From Dicyema japonicum (lineage: Eukaryota; Dicyemida; Rhombozoa; Dicyemidae), in NCBI GenBank assembly GCA_011109175.1, contig RDEW01000017.1:968671-1032670 (forward strand): a DNA stretch of 64,000 nt, written 5' to 3'. How positions within the stretch are numbered: position 1 is the stretch's first letter; the number at the start of each line of letters is the position of its first letter. A program made the position numbers and the translations under genes. The notes under the pieces were generated by a model. That model was not told the origin of the DNA. It worked only from the letters and a program-made list of their open reading frames with translations, and did not search any database. Below are positions 36,530 to 48,019 of this stretch, one piece after another.

Positions 36530-37351
36530 TTCAGATATGAGCAAAACTCGCTTGTCTAGCAGACGAGATACAGTGGGCATTGCTGAAGAAATAGAGGGTG
36601 TGGAAATCATCTCCATATAACCACCCCCATCACCTAATTAGAAAACAAGGACGATCTCCCAATTTTTAGTAAAACCAACAAATAACTCCGAACATGAATA
36701 ACATTCCAAATATAAGACATGACAAAATCAAGTTAGAAAGTAATTAAACAGCAGTCTTTCCCTTATATGGAGTGGTCTTCACACCACTTTTGAGTGACTT
36801 GAGATAGTTGACCTTCCTCCTTATGAGTTTGTTCATGCTCTGCTTGGCCCTCATGTATTTGTATCTGTCATAGTCGTTCATGTTCATTTTCTAAGAATTC
36901 ACTGACAATAATTACAGTCTTGACAGACTGGAGGGATTTATAGAAGGAGGTATTCTCCCATTGCTCGTTGACGTCACCCCAAGCCTGTCTGATTTCCTTC
37001 TTTTTGGCGCCAAATTGTATGTCTATTTTCAGTGGGGTGGGGGAAACCCACTTGCACTTGACTGTTTGCCTGGAGACAGACTGGTCAGGGCATCCACGAA
37101 GTACTATAATGACGAACAAGTGTTACTGTGTTCTGGTCGACAATGTTGACTACACACATTATTCTGTCTTTCATTTTGCCGCGTTAAATATAAACTATTC
37201 TCCCAACTTGTATAGAACGGTCTTCAGACATACAGCAACAACACACGTGAAACACGTTATATTAAAAAATTATTTAAATTAATTACAAATTAATATATAA
37301 TATTTATTTGTTACTTTTTGGTAGGTTTTCATTATTTTAGTGATACAAGAC
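36530..37351 (-). repeat. Segmental duplication, copy 1 (inverted)
   Basis: This block, including the RPL14 pseudogene and about 120 bp upstream plus 200 bp downstream, is repeated in opposite orientation at about 61768-62575. Similarity runs through introns and flanks ('ggagttatttgttggtttta' is shared downstream; 'attttagtgatacaagac' marks the upstream edge in both). It is a DNA-level duplication, not a processed copy. A LINE begins right at its edge. Confidence 0.85.
36744..37231 (-). pseudogene. RPL14: RPL14 duplicate, decayed copy
   Basis: It aligns throughout with the intact gene at 61885-62373, including both introns, so it is a non-processed duplicate. Start ATG is 37231. Codon 15 is TAA (37184-37186) where the other copy has CAA. 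One C of the run at 37090 is missing, shifting frame at VDGP. The downstream body is conserved (DQSVSRQTVKCKWVSPTP, KKKEIRQAW) and the final exon still ends GKTAV before TAA 36744. The nonsense change is a substitution, so sequencing error alone is less likely, but the single C loss could be error. Confidence 0.85.
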
Positions 37352-38990
37352 ACTCCGCAAAACCAATTGTCCAAGAACTAAACACCCTAATGAAGTTTTA
37401 TGTCGGAATCAGCCACAAGAAATTCCTGAAAACCAGCCCTTCCTTTACGTCCACGAAGCCAAAAAGGTCTTCTTCATTATATTCTTTATCACACTCCGAT
37501 ATTTGGAATGAAGTCAAAAATACAAAATCGTCCCTCTCCTGCGGTCCTGATCTGATTCCGGCTATTGTGCTCAAACATCTTGGCCCAATTGGAATAGAAG
37601 CGCTCCGGAACATCTTTAACTTTTCAATTAACCCTAACCAAATTCCAGACATTTGGAAACAGTCCAACATACGCTCAATTATCAAGCCGGGATGGCCGAA
37701 GAACGACCTCTCTTCGTACAGACCCATTGCACTATTATGCTCATTCTCTTAGCTCCTGGAAAAACTCGTTCTACACATCATTTACCCCGCCCTTCCCTTG
37801 CACATCTCCAACATGGTTTCAGGAGAGACCGGTATACATCAACACACCTCATCTCATCAAAAAAGATTCATTATTGAAGGCTTTTCTGCAAAACCACATC
37901 TAAAGTCTGTTTTATGCTCTCTCGACCTACAAAAGGCCTTCAATTCTGAATCCAGAAAAATCCTCACTCAAAAAATATTTAGACTATCCATCAACTCGAC
38001 ATAAAATTATGGCTTTCAAATTTCCTCAGCGGAAGGAGAAAACGTGCATGTTCGATGGGATTCGATCAGTCTCAAGATTACTTCCAAATGGAGTTCCCCA
38101 AGGCTCCACTTGTCTCCTGCCCTATTCAACCTATACCTTTCCGACATTCCCAACCCAGTTATGGAAGACTCGAAAATTCTCGCCTATGCTGATGACCTAC
38201 TCATTATTTCACGTGATAAAGACCTCATGAATGCTTCAAAAAATACAAGAACTCTTGCTTCAAATTCAAACTTGGCTACACCAAAACCGGATGAACATAT
38301 CTCCCGAAAAATCCTCCACCACTCTATTTATCTCGGATAAAAGGCACGGAAGATGTACCGTTGATCTATTCCTGGAGAACGAAAAAATCCCTTTTACGAA
38401 CAACCCTAAAATTCTGGAGGTCACTTTTGATACGCACATGTGTTTTTCTGCCCATATTGAGAATACCATTGGAACTTGTGAGAGGATAATTGGTTTAATA
38501 AAAACCATATTTCGTGGAATAAAAAAGCCATTCTCGCTTTCGGAATTCTTTATAAACAATTCATCGAGGCAACAATCAGTTACGCCTGTGCAGCATTGGG
38601 AAGAATTATTCTCTCGTGGACCAACCGACTTAAAGTTGATAACACTCTATGTCGAGCGGCGACTACCAAAATTCACATCGCAAAGCTGAACAACATTTCA
38701 CCCAGTCTCTTCGACCACCTTATTGAGCAAAACGGCAAAAGCTTCTTGACGTTAACCTTCCAGCAGGACCTGTCGTCAACAGTCCGTCCTGTATCAAGAT
38801 CCAGAAGCACATCACACCAGTTAGCTTTCTCACGAACACTGTCCCCCGCCCATAGCGTGAATGTGTTGGGTCAAAAGTCCAGCATCGGGAGAAGCTGAGA
38901 AAGCTCTTCAGGATTGTCGGGATCACCTAATTAATTTCAACGAGATTAACTATTGGTGTTTTTGGGTTAAATAATAAAAAAACTCCGCAA
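37352..38990 (+). mobile_element. LINE (non-LTR), family 1, decayed
   Basis: In order: CGPDLIPAIVLKHLGPIGIE, IPDIWKQSNIRSIIKPG, YRPIALLC, LCSLDLQKAFNSES (RT motif A), NGVPQGSTCLLP, LAYADDLLIISRDKDL (YADD), FTNNPKILEVTFDTHMCF and FSAHIENTIGTCERIIGL. There are at least four frameshifts. The 3' end near 38915-38975 has 'gggatcacctaattaattt' and 'gggttaaataataaaa'. The element starts at the breakpoint of the RPL14 duplication and lacks an endonuclease, so it is 5'-truncated. Confidence 0.88.
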
Positions 38991-39008
38991 AACAAAAGAA
39001 AAATTATT

Positions 39009-39224
39009 ATGACAACCAGTGACCTGTCTCGAATGTATGTTATCATCCATAGCCCCAATGACAGGAGTCGTCTAGAACAGATACACGATTTTGTTTCTAC
39101 GAGAAGCATCCGTAGACTCGGAGACAATAAAATACCCTTGGTCCTCGGAATGATTTATTTAATTTGGGTCGATTTGAAAGGTGGAGGTGGTGACTTAACT
39201 CTATTACGGGAAATTTCTACTTAG
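39009..39224 (+). pseudogene. Ras-like small GTPase fragment
   Basis: An isolated plus frame reads MYVIIHSPNDRSRLEQIHDF, then IRRLGDNKIPLVLG, resembling the 'VYS..DR.SFE.I..f...I.r....d.iPlvLvGNK' segment of Ras-family GTPases. G1, switch regions and an intact NKxD are not found nearby. It abuts the 3' end of a LINE, so it may be a broken gene piece. The similarity covers about 45 residues only and could be chance. Confidence 0.3.
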
Positions 39225-39430
39225 TTCCATGGTGGATGAAGGTCTTCCTTCTCATGAGGAGCACGATATAGGAACCTCGAAGTTCTGATCACAGCAAGTG
39301 CGGATGCCGTAGAATTTAGGTCCGTATCTCGTCCGGGCTAAGAACTTGGAGGATCAACACCTGGAGTGGAAGTGTCTCTGGAGGACTTACATCCTCAGCT
39401 GAAAACCCTGAGAGTATGATGATTGGAGAC
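39225..39430 (+). repeat. SINE-like repeat, family B
   Basis: 'ccatggtggatgaagg', 'agtgcggatgccgtag', 'cgtccgggctaagaacttgg' and 'aggatcaacacctgg' follow the order of the copy at 40-260. It is the second-best copy in the window. Confidence 0.55.
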
Positions 39431-39955
39431 AACATGGAACCAATGAAGAGTTCACCTTTGTCTTCAAACAACTTGTCTAACACGTGATTGAAGATATCAT
39501 GATTGGTAAGTGAAGGGGGATCAATTGACACTCACATCAGTTCCGTGATCTAATAACAACTAGACGAGACCTCTGATTGTCTAAACTGTTTTGCCACCGA
39601 AGTGCAATTTTTTCAAAGAGATTCAACCAAACAGGGAACGGTTATACAGCCGACCAGATCAAACTGGGAGTTATCTCAACAAATGTGCTGATAATGCTTA
39701 TTGGTTGTCCTCTCTTGTTCCCCCATGCAATGTGGTAAAGCTAAAAGCTCAAATATTAATAAAAGTCATCCTTGTAGGACCATAAGTATCCACTCAAACC
39801 TTCCAGGATTTCCATGACTTTTAAGCTTGAGTCAATTCTGGACAGAGATTGGAGACATTATAAAGAAGACAATGACTTGGACGTCTTTATGGGACCAATC
39901 ACTTTTAAATGTGGGGGAAGAAACATAACTTTATTAGAAACTGAACTGGGAGTTA
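39431..39955. other. Non-genic stretch
   Basis: Only short frames. CACGTG at about 39480. Nothing recognised. Confidence 0.3.
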
Positions 39956-39959
39956 GCTA

Positions 39960-40420
39960 GAGAGTTTATCATAGTCTGTCTTTATGGCCTGGGCACCACA
40001 TCTCCTCGATTACTAGCGTTTTCTTGGGGAAACCGCGAATCCTGTTATCCACCGTCTTTCTTATTGGGATGAATATCTCATCCTCCTCCATACTCTGGTT
40101 GTCGTGTAGCCTTTTCCCCAGCACCAATTTTATTCCATCATTTCTTGACTTTTCCAATAGCGATGGTTTCCTGTCTTTCTTTGTAGGCAGATACCACGCC
40201 TCACAACCGTATCCCAAGCCAGGCAGGATTATTCTCGAGAATATGACAAAAAGGTCTCTATGCGACACAAAGTTGTCGCGTACAAAGAAGTGTCTGTAGC
40301 GATCTCTTTCTTCTTAGTTTAACACCTTCCAGAAATGAGCCTTCGTGATCAACCGTAACACCCAGGGAGCGGAAAGAGCGCACTCTCGGCACCCCAAGCT
40401 AGTATGGCTGACCATGGTGT
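39960..40420 (-). mobile_element. LINE RT C-terminal region
   Basis: The minus strand reads FRSLGVTVDHEGSFLEGVKL, then FVIFSRIILPGLGYGCEAWY and EKSRNDGIKLVLGKRLH. This is an RT thumb and post-RT segment of the second LINE type. One frame of 99 codons (40268-39969) survives. Confidence 0.75.
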
Positions 40421-40424
40421 CGTT

Positions 40425-41285
40425 TGATACGAATAATTTTTAAGTAGATTGACTTTTCAGCTGGGCTTCATCCTCCTCCGGTCACACCAGTCATGATAAT
40501 AGCTAATGTATTTTTGACCCTCCTCTCGATAGGGTTGACTTGCCATTTCATTGGTTCTTCATAAGGAGATTCAAATCTGCTCGACTTTAGCGATGGATTA
40601 GCCTCAATCCTTTAAAACTCGTTTCTAAAATTATTCACTAAAATACCTAATTTCCATTGAAAATCATATTTTGATTGATGAACGTTTTCTAGCCTTTGGA
40701 ATATGTTCCACGTCAATATCCTCTGATGACCGTGAAAGCATCATCGAACTCTCATTTTCTATGAAATTGAAAATAAAACTTTTATACTCACTTTATTCCT
40801 GAAACTCCTCTCAGTTTTGGAGTTTCAGTTGTAGAGGAATGAATCGTGGTGTTATTTGTAAACGTGCTTCTTTTTTCCAGTTTTTAGTTGATTCTTCAAC
40901 CATTAACTTTGAAGATTTCTTGTCAAAGGGTAAACCTTTCCATGATCCCCTGAAACAAATAAAATAATAATTATCTTTTAAGGCGTTTAGAATGCACCTC
41001 TTCACAATTCCCTTACTATCTTTACGTTGACAAAATTGTTAGACAATTTTGCAACAATCGTGACAGCATCTCCGTAGGGATGCTCAAACCTTTGCAGACG
41101 TGAGGGATTAGTACCATACTCCTTCTGAATACGAATCTTTTAAGTAATTATAAATTGAATACACCATCTCCAATGTTAAGTTCATATTTCGATCGCTGCA
41201 CTCCCATCTTTTTATTTATCATTTTACAATAAGGAGAATTCAAGTCTACCCGAGGAAAATCAAATTTGTAATCACCTTTTGTATA
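40425..41285. other. Poorly explained stretch beside an integrase remnant
   Basis: A 64-codon minus frame (41005-40811) with no domain. It may be the 3' part of the integrase-derived locus that follows. Confidence 0.3.
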
Positions 41286-41286
41286 A

Positions 41287-41888
41287 TTATAGACAAAAAA
41301 CCTTTACTATATGTTTCGAGGTGTCTCTACCGTCTGGCTCTGTTAATTCAGCAATATTATCCACACTTTCCAGGTTGTCTTCACCGTCTGTCTCTGTTAC
41401 AGTATTTTTAACAATGGTGTTGTAGGCCGGAATCCCTCGATATCTCGGAAGCGGACTAACACCTACAAAAAAATAAAAGCACAAATTTACCTGTGGATAA
41501 GTGAGGCGTTTGATTGTATAAAAACACAGCCTTTCGAATGTGCCTTATCCACCCTTTCTTGTCATCCGAAGCCATAACCTTTTGAGATCAATCAGATCAA
41601 TTTGAAATCTCTCATTAGGCAAATCAGCAACAATATGACTTAAATCGTCATATTTTGAGAGGCACTGCAAACTTGCATACATTGCAGTCTTTCACAATTT
41701 GACGAATTACAGTTTTTGATAGCGAAAAATCTCCTACGACAAAGCGCATCGGAAGCGTCATGTCCACAGTGATTTGTCTGGTGAATCTCCTGAGCAATAG
41801 TCCGCTTTTCATCAATAACAATAAAATTTTCATCTGACAGTGTTGATAGGTGAGATGTAACCACCCTGGGACGCGACATATTAAGCAA
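41287..41888 (-). pseudogene. Integrase-derived remnant (H2C2 zinc finger)
   Basis: The minus strand from about 41888 has IHQTNHCGHDASDALCRRRF, then an ENFCNSSNCERLQC-like block ending C..C: an H2C2 zinc finger of retroviral-type integrases (IHQxxHxGxxxT...CxxC). It continues NERFQIDLIDLK (first core Asp) and, after a jump, HIRKAVFLYNQTPHLST. A 28-nt GT-AG intron then leads to GVSPLPRYRG, the usual YN..H.STG.SP end of the core. The middle of the catalytic core is deleted. A host-like short intron inside it suggests the sequence was once a domesticated integrase gene (KRBA2/GIN1 style) rather than a plain retrotransposon. Confidence 0.6.
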
Positions 41889-41959
41889 ATTAAAGACAAG
41901 AATTAATTGTTAGAAATTACTGGCTGATCTCATAACCGAGGACGCAATCCCCCTTATGA

Positions 41960-42238
41960 TTTGCAAGGAATTAGCCAGCTCCTTTCTCTTCAATCATTTT
42001 TCCTCTTCGAGGTGAGCGATCCGGTATTTTGGAATGATCCAGTAGCCATACAAACAGGTGTCTTGGAATATCCGCTAACACCAGCCTTGATAGGAGGGCT
42101 TCATGCCACACAATATCAAAGGCTTTGGAAATATCCAGGCACACTAGATTCATCTGTCTTCTGCTTCTTATCGCTCTCAACACATCCATGTACATAAGGT
42201 AAACACAATCGACGCCATCCAAAATGTTGCAAAGGGAG
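41960..42238 (-). mobile_element. LINE reverse transcriptase fragment
   Basis: The minus strand reads NLVCLDISKAFDIVWHEALL, RT motif A with the catalytic Asp, followed by SRLVLADIPRHLFVWLLDH. It lies head-to-head with the LINE that starts at about 42240. Confidence 0.75.
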
Positions 42239-42239
42239 A

Positions 42240-43670
42240 AGAAACTTCCCCGAGGATGACTATGCTCAACGAGAGGTTAACAATTTGATAAAATTCTACA
42301 CAAAAATTTCGTACAAAGAACACAGAAAGTCGGAAGTGCTTCTCTCTTCATGGAGAAAACTGAAGAAGGATTCTAACCCAGTTTACTTCTCGGATGAAGA
42401 CGTGAAGAATGCGCTGCGTTTTACAAGAACAACGTACTCTGCCGGTCCCGACAACATTCCAGTAGTGTTATTGAAGAACCTTGGAAATATGGGAGTCGGT
42501 TTTCTAACGTCGGTGTATAACTATTCAATTAATTGGAATGGTGTACCGTTGTTGTGGAAGCAAGCCAACATCCGACCTACACTGAAACCTGGAAAAACCT
42601 AAGGAAGATCAGGCATCATTTAGACCTGTGTCATTGTTATGTTCCATATCGAAATCCTGGAGGCTTGATGTTCCATTGACAAGGCCTTTGATTCTGTTTC
42701 GAGAAAAATATTATCAAAGAAAATTTTCCAGTCCGAGATCCCGAGGAAGCTTAAACTTTGGGTAACAAATTTCTTAAGTGGACGAAGGGGACGTGTATAC
42801 CTCGGAGGACTGAAATCAGTCTCGCCTCTTTTCCCAAACGGTGTCCCCCAAGGATCTCCTTTATCCCCCGCCTTATTCAATTTATACCTGGCAGACCTCC
42901 CGACACCGGAATCCAATAACGATGTTCTACTCTCATGCGGACGACATTGTTTTGGCCTCGCGTGATCGGGATATCCAAAATGCTACAGAAAGATTACAAA
43001 TTAACCTGGACCGACTCAACGACTAGGTAATGAAGAACCGACTAACGATAAATTTCAGAAAGTCGGTCACGTCTATGTTTACTTCGGACAAAAGGCTGGG
43101 GAAGATGACTGTCAAGTTAAAATTGGACAACTTTGAAATCCCCTTCACCAAATGTCAGAAGATCCTGGGCGTGACACTGAATACACACCTATGTTTGTCA
43201 CCACACGTGGCAAACATTGTCCTGAAGTGCGAGAAGAGGATCAATGTATTAAAATGTTTATCTGGAATATGGAAGACAGGTACCCACCCGGTCTTGATGA
43301 ACATTTACAAGCAATACATCGAACCATGCTTCTCGTACGCGTGTGCTTCGTGGGGACCCTCATTATCATGGACGAACACTAAGAAAATCGAGGACGTTCA
43401 AAAGAAGGCTTTCAGAATGACGGAGCGGTGGTCTTGTGGGAGACACAGAACCGGACCGACTACTCTGGAAACCCTCATTAAACAAAACCCCGGCATGCGG
43501 GAAGGTGACCCTGCAAATACAGTCAGCCGCCGAGTACGAGCCTGTGTGGGTACGAGGGAGGAGCACCCGGAAAGAATGAGGATTTTGGTGAGCGCATCGG
43601 GATCACGTGATAGTTAGTTTTGGTTTTACCGTGGTCTTGGGTGTTAAATAAATAATAAAATAAGTACAAT
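42240..43670 (+). mobile_element. LINE (non-LTR), family 1, best 3' end
   Basis: In order: LIKFYTKISYKEHRKSE, AGPDNIPVVLLKNLGNMGVG, LLWKQANIRPTLKPGKT, a deletion removing motif A, NGVPQGSPLSPALFNLYLAD, a broken YADD region (HADDIVLASRDRD), then a 195-codon frame (43030-43617) with EIPFTKCQKILGVTLNTHLC, CEKRINVLKCLSGIW, YKQYIEPCFSYACASWGP and a basic end. The 3' tail is 'gggatcacgtgatagttag', 'ttttggttttaccgtggtc' and 'gttaaataaataataaaat'. It is the reference for tails elsewhere. Confidence 0.9.
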
Positions 43671-43689
43671 ACGACCCCGCCCCAATAAA

Positions 43690-45330
43690 ACACAGGCCGT
43701 GGGGCACCCTCTGTTTTGGAAGCGATTTTTTTAATAAATATTATTTTGAATGATTTTTACATTTTTTACATTTTTTGACCAATAGGAAGCCTAAAATTAA
43801 AATACAAAACTCCGCTTATTGGGGCACTTTTCAATCGATAATATTAAAATTTATTATTTCATTTTTATTTAATTAATTTTAAAATATTTTTTTAATTAAA
43901 TTAAATTAAAATATTTTAAAGCATGCCTGCGAAGCTTAGCTGCCACCTGAAACGGAAGATTTCCGATTCTTTAATGAAAGAAAATATGTCAGAAAGAAAA
44001 ATTTGTCAATTATACAAAATTGGAAAAGGAACTGTCTCACGAATTAAAAAGAAATCGGAACAGGGGTTTCAAAAACACAAATATGCTCTGATGAACTCTC
44101 ATCTAAGAAGTTCGAATCAGATCTTTCTATTCGAATTGATCGATTAGTATTCGAAGTCTTTAAAAATTTGAGAGAGGATGGTATTTCAGTTTCAGGATTT
44201 CTCCTCAAAACTATTGCAAAAAATTGCAGCTAATCTTGACTTCAATGATTTCAAAGCATCAAATGGATGGTTGGCTCGATTTTAAAATGCGCCGTGGATT
44301 ATTGTTCAAAGTAATTTCGGGTGAAAAAAACTCGTGACAAAAATAAAGTCGAAGATTTTTAACGATTACGACAATTTATTTGATAAATACGAGAAAAAAA
44401 TATTTTTAACTGCTAAGAAACCTCTATTTTTGTTAAAAAAATTCATGTAAATTATTTGTCTCTTCAAATGATGATTGCTTTGGTAAAACGAAAAGCAAAG
44501 AACGAGTTTCAGTTCTTTTATGCTGCAGTCTTGAAGGTGAGAAATTAAAGCCCCTTGTTATCGGGAAATTTAATCGCCAAGATGCTTAGAAATATACAAA
44601 CTGAGGATTATGGGGTATATTTATTACGTTTTATTTATTTTTTTTATTTTTTTTAACAATAAAATATTATTTATTAACTATGGGGGAGAGCGGTCTGGCT
44701 GATTTATTAGGTTATTTTTAGGTCTGGTAGACAGCGTCAAAAAATGCCTGGATGACGACTGATATTTTTGATAAATGGTCAAAAAAACAGAAAAATTTTG
44801 ATTCTTATGGATAATGCACCGTGCCACAAATTTCAAGAAATTCAAACTTATTTCTTAAATTTCCTAAAAATACAACAGCACTGCTTCAACCTCTAGATAT
44901 GGGGATCATATCTCTTTCAAGACATATTATAGCAACGTTGTCTATGAAATGACATTTCTTGACGATTCTAAGGAATACTATTCGACCCTATTAAAGATTA
45001 ATGCAAATAATTGCATTTGTAGGAGAAGCCTGGAGTCGAGTAACAACAACGATTGTCAAGTGTTGGATGAAAATAAACGAACGGAGAACATGTGCTCGTG
45101 AAATTAATTCAAAAAAGCATCTGAATTAATTGATAAACATGTTTCAGGGTTAATGGAACTTGAAATAAACGGAATTGACAATAATGGCACTTTGTATAAT
45201 GGAAGTGATGAGATTGAGGAGTTTGTTTTAAAGATTCAATAAGAATGATGAATAGTCTCGAAACTTCTTTATTCAATACCCTGAAGGGCTCAAGGAATAC
45301 TATGAATTCAGAATAAAAATTTCAGAGATT
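43690..45330 (+). mobile_element. Pogo/Tigger-type DNA transposon, decayed
   Basis: An N-terminal helix-turn-helix frame (43923-44147) reads KRKISDSLMKENMSERKICQ then YKIGKGTVSRIKKKSE, as in CENP-B/pogo proteins. Broken readings follow: DFNDFKASNGWLARF, RVSVLLCCSLEGEKLKPLVI, LILMDNAPCHKFQEI (second catalytic Asp) and TTALLQPLDMGII. This is the transposase core in the right order. Many stops make it dead. The left edge carries 'ccccaataa' and 'ttattgggg' as a close inverted pair (43681, 43817). True terminal repeats were not settled. Confidence 0.8.
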
Positions 45331-45334
45331 TTAA

Positions 45335-45690
45335 AAAATAAGTATAATACTGGGTTCAAAATAACTGATTTTGTTATCAAAAATACAAATAATAGTTTTA
45401 AATTGTATCCTCTATATTTGGGCATTTTTCTGTCTCTCTGAGTGGGGTCCTTGTATTTTTCGCTGGATCGTTCAGTATCGTTAGGGAGTCCGATTTCAAT
45501 AACAGGAGAAGTCGTACTGTATTTGGATGCCCAGAACGGACTGGAATACTTCGATGACGTCACACTTGGAATGTCACGGATCGAAAGCATTTAACATTGA
45601 TTTTTTGAAATTGAATTATAATCACTTAAATGATATCGTTTGTATTAGATTAAAGTTAGGACCACGTGGAAGTGCAATCTTACAGCTCGC
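45335..45690. other. Unexplained stretch with frames on both strands
   Basis: The minus strand holds a 96-codon frame and the plus strand reads VSLGSPISITGEVVLYLDAQ then LEYFDDVTLGMSRI across the same bases. Neither is recognised. It may be an orphan exon. CACGTG at about 45662. Confidence 0.3.
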
Positions 45691-45870
45691 CAGTCCACTT
45701 TTGAGGAGGTGACTCAGAAATGGCCTGGATTTATTGCGTTTCTGCAAGGAGCTAGGAAACCCATTCAGAGAAAGGGTGCTTCATGCAGAGGAATTCCATT
45801 TGACCATAAAGAAGGGAACCCCGATATAATTCCTCCGCAGACACAACAGAATTTTAAAATTTTAGACTCA
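45690..45870 (+). repeat. Repeat family D
   Basis: 'gcaaggagctaggaaaccc', 'cattcagagaaaggg' and 'aattcctccgcagacac' match 48330-48480 and 32800-32890. Confidence 0.5.
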
Positions 45871-45881
45871 AAATCTTGTAT

Positions 45882-46118
45882 TCAATCCAAATTAGTAGCA
45901 ACTAGAAAACTTGATGACTCTTTTAAGCTATCTCTAGCGAAAATGTTGATGCAAGCATAACCTTGATCTACCATGATGTCTTTGTTTAATAGCCTCTTCC
46001 ACTCACCTCTAGCCAGCGTCTGGATCGTCTGTGATTTCAATTCTAATAGCTTTTCAAGCTTTTGTAGGAAGACTGGCAAGGTTATCCTAGGCCCTCCACT
46101 GAAACGACCCCTTGGCAA
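45882..46118 (-). CDS. Hypothetical basic frame
   Basis: A 78-codon frame from 46118 begins MPRGRFSGGPRITLPVFLQK, then LEKLLELKSQTIQTLARGEW. No family recognised. It overlaps the end of a family-D repeat, has no short-intron structure, and may be element-derived. Confidence 0.2.
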   Translation of the reverse strand: MPRGRFSGGPRITLPVFLQKLEKLLELKSQTIQTLARGEWKRLLNKDIMVDQGYACINIFARDSLKESSSFLVATNLD

Positions 46119-46236
46119 ACATAGTAGTCTTCCATAGCTCTGTTCGGCAGGGATATCACTCCATCGTCAGGATGTGCCCAGAAACCATATAACAATTAAA
46201 GCAACCAAATTTTAATAAAAAAAGAAATCAAAAATA

Positions 46237-47917
46237 TTACTGACGTCGTCGTTTCTTAGATCCAGTATTAGATACATTAACACCCTCCTACTATAATCCC
46301 ACCAATCACCTCATTATTCACAATAGGCACAAACTCAGACTCCACTCTACTCTGTGCATTCTCCCATGGTGGTGGATCGGACAATTTCATATTAATACGT
46401 AATTGACGATATTGACTTGATAATAACAACTACAAACTGATTGACCCACTCAGGTGGGGTCTTTTCATTCCGTTTACCATATTGCAGTAGAAATCCTTCC
46501 TCTATCAACTTCTTCTTTAATTGGGCCTACATTCACATAAGCACACAACCACATCACCCAGTCCCCAACGTCTGGGATACGTGTCCCTTTCCATCAGTAC
46601 TCGCTTAAGTTTGGCCACCACACCGTGGCTGCACACACCAATATCTGTTCCCTCCATTAATGATACAGCCAAAGCCACTGCCTCCCCCTTGGTTGTCACG
46701 ACAACAATGATTGTTCCAATGGAAATGCCATCATCAAAACGAAGGACTCCGGGCGCTAGGACCTTTGCTCCGTAGCACACTGCGTTTACGGCTGAATCCT
46801 TTATGATGACTCGTTTGTAACCAAGGAGGAGTCCCTCCATTGGATTTACAACTTTTCTGAGATAAGATTCGTCATTCTTGTTATCATAATACCACTGAGC
46901 ATCAAGAACGTCATGTAAAGTCATCATATTGTCCTTTGATTATTTATAGAATTACATATTCACTTAGTTGACCAGATTTTACTCGTCTTAGTTCTTTCAT
47001 TTCAGCTCCAACCCCCAAATGAATTCCAATATGGTCACAGAGTGTACGAATGTATGTCCCAGCTTCACATTTCACCCAATAAAGAACTAAAAAATTATGG
47101 CGCCCATTTTATAAATTTTTATTTTGGTTAGCCAGCATAGAATTATATATTAAATCATTAAATAAAAACTACAAAATTTGGCGCTCAATATAAAAAATTT
47201 TTATGCAAAAATAAATGATAATTAAAATTATAAATATACAGCATATAAAATAAAACCTAAATTGTTGGATTGGTCAAATTCTAATAGTTTGGATTCAAAT
47301 ATAGTCCTCACTCGTAGTTGTCTTTTCACAGCAGCAATAGCCGGGGGTTTTTGGAAGATGGATCCTCTGAAGTACGCAAGTGACTGTATTATTAATAAAT
47401 ATTACATTTTCTAAACTTTTGACGTTTTCGACTTTTCTGTGGAGTTCCATTACACATACGTATTCCTTCCCTGCTGTCTGCTGAGACTTTACTAGACGAG
47501 TGGCATTCTCAATACAGACGATCAAACAGCCAGTGACCTTCGGGTCTAATGTCCCTGAATGTCCTGTTTTGTTTACTCGGAGTATTCGCTTTATCCACGA
47601 GACGACTTCGTGGGATGACGGGTTTGCGGACTTGTCAAGGTTTATGTAGCCAAATCTATTAATTAGTTATATTTTATTTGTTTAAAAATTAATGTCATTT
47701 TCAAAATACTTTAAATATTGATCAATTGGTCGTTTTAGTGGAGGAACTCCGAACGGAAGAGGAGTGTAATGATCAGTCCTCACATTCATGTTTTGATAGT
47801 TTTTAAGAAGAAGAGGCCATTTTTCTGAATTTAATCTTTGCCCTGTTATCCTACACTCTTCCTTATTCTAAATTAAACGTTATTCCGTGTATAAACTGAT
47901 TCGATAGGTTCTGTCAT
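46237..47917 (-). CDS. DKC1: Dyskerin / CBF5 (H/ACA RNP pseudouridine synthase)
   Basis: Catalytic subunit of H/ACA snoRNPs and telomerase RNP in the nucleolus and Cajal bodies. ATG 47917 starts [13 protein letters not shown]. Exons then give [20 protein letters not shown], a 54-nt intron, [37 protein letters not shown] (TruB motif with catalytic Asp), [13 protein letters not shown] and [20 protein letters not shown]. After a 170-nt AT-rich intron (47087-47256) come [36 protein letters not shown] (PUA start), [20 protein letters not shown] and [11 protein letters not shown]. 22-23 nt introns then lead to [13 protein letters not shown] and a Lys/Arg end (KKRRRQ) at TAA 46237. No frame break is needed. 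The Lys-rich C-terminal extension is shorter than in vertebrates. Confidence 0.97.
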
Positions 47918-48019
47918 CTTATTTTGCCACTTCACAACAAACGCACGTTATTTACAATTTTTAATTTATATTTTAATTTATTTAAAAAATAAATTAATTT
48001 TTCAATTTGTCAACAATCT

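Noticed and set aside
46521-46775. 84-codon plus frame
   Set aside because: It is the antisense of the DKC1 PUA exon.
47091-47190. Intronic snoRNA in DKC1
   Set aside because: No H/ACA or C/D boxes could be placed in the AT-rich intron.
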